The position numbers and the translations under genes were made by a program. A stretch of 64,000 nucleotides of DNA from Uloborus plumipes (lineage: Eukaryota > Arthropoda > Arachnida > Araneae > Uloboridae), in assembly GCA_038373865.1 (NCBI GenBank), contig JAXGGA010001163.1:62001-126000 (forward strand), in the 5' to 3' direction. This document shows, piece by piece, positions 22,001 to 34,000 of the stretch (its first letter is position 1; each line of letters opens with the position of its first letter). Under the pieces are notes generated by a model. That model was given only the letters and a program-made list of their open reading frames with translations. It made no database searches and was not told the DNA's origin.

Positions 22001-25000
22001 TGTTCTTTTTGGTACTGGGAAGATTTAGAGACCAGTTTCAACAAAATCCGATGGGTAGTTATTTTTTTATTTCAATTTTAGACCTGATTCTGTCTTTGTA
22101 ATTTCAATTTAAAACTCCATTTTCGAAGGCTTTCATCAATCCAATCGAGTATTTAGTGTATCAACTCAACTCTCTGGCAGATAGTTGGAATTGCTTGCTA
22201 CCGTAAATTTGGCTATCTTTTGAATCGTGCCAAGAGCCCTCAATAATGGAAGTTTTCCCAATAACTATCTCAAGTATAAAGGATAAAAAAGGTATTTGAT
22301 AAACAGATTAATCTTTTTTTTTTTAATTTTCCCAATAATTATCTCAAGTTTGAAGGATAAAAAAGGTATTTGATTAACAGATTAATTTTTTTTTTTTAAA
22401 CAAATGAGATTCAGTTTCATATTTCGGAACTCCTTTAGATTTGTAGAGGCTTAGATGTCATGCATTATTTTCCAGACGAACACTATTTTGTTCTTTATAC
22501 CTATTGCTGTTTTCAATCAAAGTATGTTACTATATTTTCTCGCCAAACATCCAATCAATAGTTCGTTTTCATGTCCATAATATTTGCTATGATGTACCGC
22601 AATGTTGGAAATTATTTTAACGCCTTACGGAATGGCGTACATTTAGCGCCAAATATAATATTCAAATTGATTTCAGATTGCCAAAAAGTAATCAGCTTCA
22701 TAGAGAATACCTCAGCATTTGGCGACAATTTCTCTTTCACAAAAGTGATAAACGTAAGTTTCTTTATTTATGGAAGGGATAGGGGTTCAGAATTATACAA
22801 GGTATCCCAAATTAGCTACCAAATTGGCGACTTTTTAAATAGCGCCAAGAACCTTCAATAATTGAAATTTTCCAGGGCGCGTTGCTACGCAACTATTTTT
22901 GTTTTCTAGAGTAGAAAAAATTATTTGTGAATGATAAATACCCGATTAAATATGTTTCCTTCTCAGACAAACATATTATTGCATGACAGTACTCAAATGC
23001 TACCATATTTTTTAAGGTGTTTGCTTTTTCATGTTCGTAATATTTGTCATTAACCGCAATGTTAAAAATTATTAACGATGTACGGATTGGAGGTATTGAG
23101 CACCAAACAGCTCAGTAAAATTGTTTTCAGCCTTGCGAATAATATATTCATGCTTGCTCAAATTGTGCCACACGTGCAAAATTTATGGAACTCATTTCTT
23201 CGCATTAGATTTTTACATCCAAAACACCATGTGGAGACGAAATATACATCTAGGCAGAACAACGTCTGCCGGGTTCTGCTAGTAAGATATAAAGAAAGAC
23301 CTGTGCAGCTATGTAAATTGAAGCTGAGATTATTAATGCAACACATTTTATATTCAGAGTAAATTATTCAAAAATAGAAAAATAATTTTAAGAAAAAATA
23401 AAGCCGACTTTAATCAATGATTGCTATATATATATATATATATATATATAAACACTCGATTTATATCACTGAATGTTCTTAACTCTCAGACACATGGATA
23501 TTTATTTATATATAAATTAATTGTACAATACAATAATATTCAATGCTGGCTAGTCAAAGATTCTCCATGTTCGCTAATGGTGATTGGGCACGATAATATG
23601 TTGTGGTCACAAAGCCCTCCAAGTTTTCATGCCAAATTAATGTCTTTGAGGGAATTTAACCTAAAGTTGTTCAACTTCTGGTTTGAATCTAAATTATCGA
23701 AAAATTTACAGATGTGCTACTATTGTGTGTATCCGAGTTAAAGCAGACTTCACCTTGATGGTGCTTTACAAAACAGAGACGCTGTACCTTTCTGCCTTAT
23801 ATAAGGTAGCGTTGTCTACTTAGGCTCGGATATCCGAGTTGTTTAAGCAAGAGCAACATTACTCATGAGCTGGTATTGTACTAATAATCTCCAAAAGAAT
23901 ATTTAAAACACGTAACTGGCAAAAACACAAACATAGTATACACATGTTACTTATGATTTGTAGCAATAAAGTGACTTTTTTCAAATGAAATTTCAAGACT
24001 CACAACATATTTTCAGTTTATCTTTCCCAAAGGAAAACTGGAGTTGCATTCAAGAAACTTACATTTGCTACTGAATTTGGAAAAGAATTCAACAAGATGC
24101 AATACTTAAATTTTCTAATCAATGCAATATGAACTGATTCTACAATTTCATATACTTTTTTATACAGAAGTGAAATATTAACTAGAAATGTTATGTATAG
24201 GTTAAATAACTTTAAAATGATCGAAAAAAAAAAAATATATATATAATTAAATTAAGCCAGCAGTTCTTCAGCATTTAGCTTTCCGTCACTTTTAAACAGT
24301 ACATAATTTCGCTAGAAAATTTTCCATTTATGATATTAGGCAATAAAAACGAAAAGAAATTCTATTTAATTTGCTTTAACGAAGCATAGCAATTATCAAA
24401 AATGTGCGAAATTCAATTCCCTAAGCGGTTGCTTAGAGCAGTGCTTCGCAACCAGTGTGCGAAGCACTGGTTGCGAAATGCTCTGGTTGCGTGGCATGGT
24501 GTGCCATGGTATTTTCAGAATTTCAATAAATTAAGATCTTAGATATATTTTACCTGCACAAAATTTCTGACTGTGCCCAAGACAAGACCATCATTTCAAT
24601 TCTATCGGAGAACAAAAAATGTGTCTAACTATATGCAAAAACAACAATTCTTCTAAGCCAGGGGGTGGAAGTTAAATGACGATCCTGTTTCAAGAGGTCA
24701 CATATAATGTTGCTATTCAAAGTAAGCTCTAAAACAAAAAATGCACCCTGATGGTGAATAACTTTACCAATGTGTGTATAGGAATCATACGGGGGAACAA
24801 TAGGCTCTGGTGCAATAGTGGTCAGAATATCACATGTTGAACAATACAATCATTATACGAACCAATACTGTGTCGAGTGACGTTGGCAAAATGTTGGTTG
24901 ATAAAATGGGGATAGAAGGAAAATTTTTAATTCACATTGATGAATCAACAGATATCAGAAGTGCACGATTGCCATTCTGAGATTTGTTTGTTAGGGCTGT

Positions 25001-28000
25001 CTTCAAGATCGTTACACTTTTCTGCAAATAGTTTCTTCAGCATGCAAGAAGAGTGATGAAATATTTAAATATTTCACGTTACAGATAAATATAGCTAAAA
25101 AGCAACGGCACCATGGGGTGCAAGTGCATAAGTTTTTTTGTTTATAATGGCAAGAAAAGATGAAGGATTCATTTTGAATGTGAAAAATCAATACCCAAGA
25201 GTTCACATTAATTTTCTCCATGGTAAAGTTCTCAGGGTAAATAATCTGCCAGATGCGCAGAAGTCGATTTTAGTTGAAGCCGTGAAAACTGCCCATTTTA
25301 ATATCAAGGCTGCTTAATACTCGCCTTTTCATTGCAATTCCTAAGCATTTTTTGAAGCGATAAGCATAGGTTCCCACTCCCTACATCTTTTGATAGAGGA
25401 TTGCTTACTTTCGAAAAGCACGAGATCATGACAAGAATTTTCAAGTTGGGGCGGGGGGGGGGGGGGATTCTTAAGTTTCTGACATTTCACAACATTACAG
25501 TAAAGTGCAACCTGCCAGTTCCTTAAAAGATGATTACTGGTTAGAAAACTAGCGTACATTACTCATTTTTGAGACTACTAAAAAATAGAATGGAAGGGTG
25601 GGGTGGGAAGTTGCTTATACTGTCTGTTTGCGTTTTGTGCGCCTGGCAGCCACGGACGCTTCCATCTGAAAAAGGGGAGTTAGGTTTTAGATGCGCACTA
25701 CCCGATGCCTTCAGCTTTTGTTCGCTTAACACTTCCTCGTTGCTTTTCCCCCTATTTCGAGGAAGTCCGAAGAGACTTGGCGCGTGCGCAGATGCGGCGG
25801 AGGTCGTACGAAAAAATTTTAGGCAGTATGTATGGGCAAGCAAAACATGTTTAAATTAAAAATTCACACTTACCCTGAAAAAGAGCCATTGAATGTGGAG
25901 TCGAAACATTTTGGGTATACTTCAAGACAAGTTTAAGCACTACTTCTCTCAAGTCAACAAGCATAGAACAGTATGACTGAGTCAACAATAAGCTCCTTTA
26001 GTCAAGGAGCTTTTATTGAAGGAGTCAGAAAATTTTATATTCTCAAGGAACGATCGTTACTTGAAATTCAGCAAACTGCCTTAGCATGAATATTGACTGT
26101 TAGTTAAAAATAGTATTCAAGAATCTATGATCACGCTATAAATGCGTTGCTATCATTTCTAGCAATTTTTGTCACTTGATATTCTTAACAATCGTCTCAA
26201 GAACAACAAGAAATCGTATCTAACGCCTTTAATTTTAAAAGTTTCATGGTGCTTTTCCCATGATAAAGATTAATAAAAAAAAAAATCAGCCTTGACCTCA
26301 AGGCATTCACCAAAATAAAATAAATACTGAAATTCATAATAAACTTCAATTCAGTTTCTGTCTTTGAAAGATTGTATAAAGCAACCGAAATATTAACTAA
26401 TGTTAAATGCTCTTCGTTAGTTATATTTGTTCTATCTATTAGGTTGGTGCGTATGAAATGTCGGATTCTTAAGTGATTGTATAAAACTGCATATCTTTCT
26501 TCAAAAGCTGTTTATTCAATCAAAGTATGCTCCATTCGTTTCAGTACACTTCTCCCAACGAGATTTTAAAGCGTAGATGCCTGTCTTAAAAAAATTTTGG
26601 TCTTTAGAATTAATAAACTCTGATATCGAGTTTTTTAGACTGTCTTCATTTTCATAGTGTTTGCCCCTTAAAAACAGCTCTAAATGTTTGAAAAAATGAA
26701 AATCGGTCGGCGAGAGATCCGGTGAATATGGTGGATGCTGCAAAACTTCATATTCCAGTTTCGCAATTGTTTTGTGTGTCGGCAGAATTCATATCGGCAA
26801 TAAACTCAAAAGAAATAACAAAAGGGAAGACCTTCGAGAAAACCTATTTTGCTGAAATGAGTCTCTGGCAATGGATAATACGACTATGAATGAGGTTATG
26901 CCAAAGACAAAAGTATAACGCAAACAGGGAGACAAACGTCCGCATGTAAAGATAATCTGACATTTCATACGCACCAACCTAATATATAGAAAAGAGTTTT
27001 CACTAGTGAGAGATGAAAACATTGTCCATATGGACATCATGAAATTTAATGCAGTGTGCCAGGAGGATCGAGCAAACTCGCAAGCGTGCTATAGGCTAAA
27101 AAAGGTTGAGGAGCACTGGCTTAGAGATCACTTTTCTAAAAATGGAAGCATCAACAAACGTCAAAACGGCAAATGAAACTTGCAGTTCACTTTTTGACAA
27201 TTTTGCAAGCAATTTCATTTGAAAAATTCAACTTATGATTGTAATTTAAAAAAAAACAAATGTCTTGTAAAAAAGTGTAGTAAATATAAAAAATGTGCAC
27301 ATTTCGATTCTTCTATCAGATACAAACACACCTCTTTTTTAAAAATGAAGGCATCAAAAGTTTTAAAATCTCTACTAATAATAAAGCTGAAGGTGGGTCT
27401 GTCTTTCCTTCTTTCTTTCTTTCTTTCTATCTGTTACGCGCGTAGCGCCAAGACCGTTCGGTCGATTTTCATGCCACTTGGCACAAAATTAGTTTGTAGC
27501 ATGTAGTTTTGCACCTCGAAGCGATTTTTCGAAAATTCCATTTCGTTCTTTTTCTATTCGAATTCTTAGCGGAAATTCGATAAAATAGGGAAAAAATATT
27601 TCATACACATTTTCAAGTCTTATGTCATTTGAAAGCTTGAAATTTTCTGCACAAAATTAAGTTTTTTCGAAGTTTCTACGATCATCAGCAGAGCTGTAAC
27701 AATTGTTTCTAGAATCCCGGAATTCAAGGCTTACCTTCAGTGAAGCAAGCCAAACGATTCTAAAATGGTTAAGCTCGAAAATAAAATTTGTTTGAAAATA
27801 GAGATGAAATGAATTATTTTATCAATGGAAATCAACTTTTCATGTTGTTACCATGGTTACGTGTTCATACTTATTTTTGTTTCGTTCTTTTTCCAGCGTT
27901 GCCAGACATAGTATTTTTGATACTACGGTAGTATTTTTTTGGCCCAAATAAGGAGCGTAGTATTTTTCTGGCAACCCTGTTTCCAATATACTAATGACTT

Positions 28001-31000
28001 CATTGAAAGATTTGGCGAATTTTTTTTTTCATTTTCATAGATTTCGCATTTCAGCAATATTGATTTTGGCAACGTTTGGAAACAGTAGTAGGCGCGTCTT
28101 TCGCCCATTTAGCGAGAAAGGGGTACCCAAAGCACAAAGATTAACCAAATATCGTATAAATTGCGACATTGCATCGTTCTTTTTAAAGCGTTTGTTAAAA
28201 TTTCGGCAAATGTATTGTTTTGTTTTTAAAGCTAGGAAAGGAAACTTTCTTCTTCTTTCAAATTTTGGTTAAGATTTCTGTTGGTTTCTGTGAGCAACAA
28301 AATTGTTCTTATTTTCTCTTTTGGCTTATTTTTGTGCATCTCCCCTTGGGGTTGCATTCGAATGTCCCAAGGGGGTGTTTTACCCCTTTTATGGAGTAAA
28401 TCAATCAGTGTTAATTTCAATGCAGACACAAGTGATATGAATTGGCGCGACCACTTGGCGATATGTCGCCAAGCCTTCGGTCGCTAAGTATTTGTCGCCA
28501 ATTTGGCGATTAAAAAATTTTTTTTGGGTTTAATTTGGCGCTATTGGCGATATTTTGCGAAAAATCCACAGAATGATGTTAAAATCGGCGATATTTAGGA
28601 GATTAATTATTTTAAAACTTTTTTTGCATTGTTTCATGGCAAACGAGGGATGTAAATGTTTGAACTGTTATCTTGATCACTCCAAGCACTATTTTAGCAC
28701 TTAAGTCATCTACTAAGAAATTTACACGTAAAAGGAAGTAGTGTGGGGTCCATAACAGATTTTTATATCATATACTTTGAAGGAATTATAGTTGAATTAT
28801 AACTAAAATAGAGCATTTTTTCTGCTATATCTATCATTTTACAAATGAACTTTTAGTTTTATACCACAGGCAAAGCCGTGCGGGTACCGCTAGTGGCAAA
28901 TAAAAGAATTTATTAAAGTAAAATTAATTTTAGAACTGCATTTTAACATGTCTACAAAATCAATACTATTAATAGTTACTGGATGTAGGAAGACAAAAGC
29001 ATAATGGATAATACATGATTCCTGGCATTAACCATTGAAAAAAAATAGTGGAATTCAGGTATAAAACCAAAACTCGAATATCTTTTGATTAAGTACTAGA
29101 GATTTACATGAATCCACTATTTTTAAAAAAAATCACTCTAGCGAGAGAAAAAGCAAAAATTGGAATCCTTTAAATGGGACAGAAATGATATCAGGGATAA
29201 TTGAGAGTTCATGAAAAAATACCCGAACGTTAAAAAATATCTAACTAGACACAGTTCTGATACTCACATAGTTCCCTTAGGCAAAATATTGCATGTATGC
29301 TAATTAAATTGTTTTTGAGTAAAAAAATTACATTTGAGCTGTTATTATAAAAATTATATATCAGGGCCATAATTTTATACATATAGTTATTAATTGCTTT
29401 CAATAAACAATCCAACTAGACACATTTTTGATATCTAAATAGTTTCCTGAGGCAAAATGTTGTGTATATGTTTGATTGAATTGTTATAAGTTATAAAGTT
29501 AAATTTAAGCTGGTATTATAAAAATTATGTCCAAAAAACTATTTTAAGTTGACAGCATAAGACTCGCAACAGAGTTTCTGTCTGTTGTTCATAAATAATT
29601 TTAGAGTAATGAAAATTGTAGTTGCTCCTAAGAATATTTTTTAAATAAAAATATCGATACAACATATGAATCTCCTTCTCAAAACAATATGAGCTGATTC
29701 AAAGGTTTCACACAGGCCCGTCATTTAGGGGGGGGGGGGGGGGCAGGGGGGGATCAATTGCCCCCCGCCCTGACTTTGAGAAATCAATGTATTTACATAT
29801 AAGTGGGCGTGATTTTTGTTGTTTTCTGGTGAAATTGTATTGTGTTTTTACCCTTTGCCCAAATTTTTCCCCCTGGAAAAATTTGAAGTGACAACCCTGG
29901 TTTCACATACTTATTAATACATAAGTGAAATACAAATTAGGTACGTCACATATGCATGACAAAACTTAAAATAATTGAAATAAAAAAATTCAGCCAGTGT
30001 TTCAGCATTTAATTTTTTAACATTTCACACTCTTAAAAAGCATATTATGTTTAAAACTTTTCAGTTTAATGATTTAATAAAAATAAATTAAATTTTATTT
30101 GTTTTCCTTTTAATACGGTGTAGTAAATATCAAAAATGCAAAAAAATCTGATTCTCAAAGAGGATGCACACACACACACAAAGAGATCACAATCCCTGTA
30201 GCAGAATTTTTTTCTGCTTTCTGCGACAAATTTTCTAGAACCAATTTCTTTCTGCAATACTAGAATATTCCTCAGTAATAAATATATATTCCAGTCTTAA
30301 AGTTACACAAGCTTATATTTATAAAAATGTAAACATCAATACTATATAGCTCCATTGCTTTTAAAACCAACTCACAGTTAGAGCAAAAGATTATTTCTAG
30401 TCATTTTTCCCTGTCCAACTAAAAATGTTCACTGATTCTCATCCTCCTATGTGTATATTTCTACTCTATCTTGATACTTTGATGCAGCTGGCCTTTTACA
30501 CTATTTTAAATATTAATTAAGTACTATTGATATTCTTACATGAACAATAATAAAATGAAATAGGTTTAAGTTTTTTTTATTTCTTTATTTTAACCAGTGT
30601 AAAAATATCATTAACAAAAATAATGTTCTCCAATGAAAATTAGTAAATACTGTCTCTATGCATCCACAAAGACAGCTTAAACTGTTTTAAGCCTTCAGTT
30701 TAGAAACTTGATAGGGGAATAACCCACAACTAACACTTTTCCCCTAACATCACAAATGATAAATTGGTTTCTAAATACTTCAATTTCCAAAAATTCAGAA
30801 GGCGGAGAAAGCCTGAATCACCTTTTTGTAGTTGACCTGAAGATAGCCTAAAATTTAGTTTTCAATACTTCAGCTTTGAAACTTTTTAGGAGAGAAAACA
30901 TAAATAACCAACTTTGTTCCAATTACATGCTTTGGCAGCCAGATGGCAAATAACAGGGGAAGTTGTGGGAGGGGGAGGGGGCAAATTGTTCCTCAATGAG

Positions 31001-34000
31001 TAACTCTTAAGATTGTTCTGCAGAATGGTTTTGCTACTAGCTGTTTTATTATTGTTTTTTTTCCTTATCCTTTTTTTTTTCTTCCCAACCACAAAAATCT
31101 TTCTGCAGATTGTCTACCCGATTCTGCGACAATGTCGCAGTGTCGGCAACTTTCTGCCATGGGGATCACAATTTTTAATATTTAAGGCATTAATAGCATA
31201 AAAAGGGCACATAACAGAATTTAAGTATAATTGCAAAGAACTGAATTTTAAAGTTTTACAATAAACATATAATAAATAACTATTGACATAATTGAAGCAA
31301 AAATAAAATTAAACTACCAATTCAATTTTAACTTCAATTTTGACTATCACAAAGAACAAAGAATATCACTCAAAAGTTATAAATTAATGATATTAATAAC
31401 AATAAAAATAAATTTCATTTATTTCCTTCCTAACAACGGGTAGTAAGCACTAAATATAAAGAAGGTAATTAATTGCATTAAGGCAAGGTACAGGGGCCAG
31501 ACCTAACAGTTTTTGAAAAAAAAAAAAACTTTTAGGCGCAAAATACAGTAACCTCCCGATTATCCGCCAAATCGGATGGCATGGTAACTGCAACTAGGTG
31601 AATTTCTAGAATAATCTGAAAAATGGTGCAAAATGATACTAGTGTTTACAATAACTTAAAATATCAATAACACTTGCATACGTTATAAGTAAGGAAAAAA
31701 ATATATATCCAAAACTAGAAAAGGATCTTTTATTCTTGAAATCTTGGGGGAAAATCTATTTCTGCTTTTATATAGAAGTTTGGTAAGACCTCATTTAGAG
31801 TAAGTATGCTGTTCAGTTTTGGTCTCCTTATCTTAAGAAAGATATTAATTTATTGGAAAGGGTACAAAGGAGGGCTACAAGGTTAGTGAATGGATTTTCT
31901 AATTTAGACTATGATTCCAGACTTAGAATGCTTAACAGGTATAGTCTTGAGCAAAGGAGAACCAGGGGGACATGATTCAGTTGTTTAAATTTATCAAAAT
32001 GAAAGATGTTATAGGGTTAAATTTTTAAACGGAAAGCAGGACCAGGTGTCATTATTATAAGCTGTTTAAATCTCAGGCTAACCTGGAAATTCGGAAAAAT
32101 TACTATTTTAGCAGAGTAGTGGGAACTTGGAATAGCTTACCGGAAGAGGCGGTAAGGAGCAAGGGAGTAGATAATTTTAAGAGGGCCATTGATCTTCATT
32201 GGCATCTATAATTTGACTAGGACCAGCCCAGTTGGGCCCAGAGCCTGTTGCTGGTCGTCACATTTGTATTTGTATTCTTGAAAATGGATTACACACATAA
32301 CCCAGCAAATAGTGCTAACAGATTAACTGAAACAGATGAATCTAGGTTACCCAAAAAACTTAGAGAAGAGAGGTGGGGATTTTTTTTAAACAAGACCGGT
32401 CTGGTCATTCGTTAATGCATGTAAGTTTGCCAATTTAATTTACAGTTGTGTAGATCTAATGCAGTGAGTAGATCCAAAAAGCAGGTTTCAGCTAGTACTA
32501 TAATTTGAAATCAGTAAGTAGTGTAGATTGAAAAACCAGGTTTCAGCTATAGTTGGGCCAAACCTAACCTGACAGTATTGTGAAGGCTATGCAGATCCTA
32601 ATCATAGCACTACAACTCAATAGCAGAGGGGTCAATCCAGGATATTTTGTCCGGGTCTGATTTTTCTGCTGAGCCCTGTGAAGGCTATGCAGATCCTAAT
32701 CACAGCACTACAACTCAATAGCAGAGGGGTCAATCCAGGATATTTTGTCCGGGTCTGATTTTTGGAATTTTGTGAAAACAATCATTCAGTTTTGTCAAAA
32801 TTAATTTTATTGAAAATTAAAAACCTATTTTGACAAAACTTCCAATCAAAAGGTCTATTTAAAAATGTTCCAAAATGGTTTGGAATATATAAAACTTAAC
32901 ATTAGCAAATGCAAAAAAAACCTTACTTACGGGTCGTTCCACGTCAAATCGCCTAAGGCTATGTGCCGTCATGTCTCGGATTTTTTTCAATATTTTTTTA
33001 CGGATAGATACCTATGAGATAAACTCAAATTAATTTTTTTAGATTTTTTGAATAAAAATTTAGGGTTGTAGAATTTTTTGAAATTTTGATTTTTTTCAGA
33101 ATTTTTGCTTTTTTATTTTTGGTATGCATTTTGAAAAAGCTCTATAACTTCCTCATTTTTCATTCAATTAAGCCAGTTTACGTATCATTTTAAAGCTAAT
33201 TATTTTCTCCTTCAATATTAGTGACAAAAATGAGATTGTGAAAAATAGAAATTTTGCCATTGGTCGTCTGAAGTCAGATTTTGTGTTTTTTCAATTGGTA
33301 TGTTCAATAGGTCATATCTCCGGAGTACCAACTAAGAACTTTCCAATTTTTTTTTCAGTAATGACCACATCATATACTTTTTATGTATAAAAAATTGGGA
33401 GGGTGTTTTTTGTTGTTTTGGAATAAAAAAATTCAAGTGTGTTTTTTCAGTTGGTATGATCGGTCATATCTCCGGACTACCAACTAAGAAATGCACGACA
33501 CATTTTTTCTGTTATGACGACATCATACCCTTTTTATGTATAAAAAATTAAGAGGGTGCTTTTTGTAGTTTTGGAATAAAAAAATCAAACGTGTTTTTTC
33601 AGTTGGTATGATCAATAGGTCATATCTCCGGATTACCAGTTAACAACTGCGCCATTTTTTTTCTATAATGAAAACATCATAATGTTTTTATGATCAAGAT
33701 ATTAGAAGGCTGTTTTTTGTTGGTCTGAAATTTAAAAAAAATATTGAATTTTTGAAACAAATTTCTTTAAAAATCTAGTTTTCGATAAGTTTAAAAACTC
33801 CGTAAAATTTTAAAAAAAACCATGCTATCACAAGGAAGACCACGACATGGCAGCTGAATGGCATTTCTTTGCCACGAGTCATGGCAAGAATGCATGCGAT
33901 GGAGTAGGGGGCACAATAAAACGGCTTGCAATAAGGTCAAGTCTTCAAAGAACTGTCGAACGACCGATTTTAAATGCACATGATCTATTTCAATTTGCCT

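Larger units (their letters stand above)
24439..27118 (+). mobile_element. hAT element (ZBED/Charlie-like), decayed, with nested insertions
   Basis: The ends CAGTGCTTCGCAACC and, inverted, CAGTGCTCCTCAACC are flanked by the exact 8-bp duplication GCTTAGAG (24431-24438 and 27119-27126). Inside are remnants of a hAT transposase on the plus strand, a copy of the GC-rich dispersed repeat (25617-25838) and a deleted mariner (26439-26982). The left end also carries a local hairpin (AGTGCTTCGCA / TGCGAAGCACT). Confidence 0.9.

Noticed and set aside
25559..25859. Overlapping 94- to 96-codon frames on both strands
   Set aside because: They fall in the GC-rich dispersed repeat inside a hAT element, and open frames on both strands are expected from composition.
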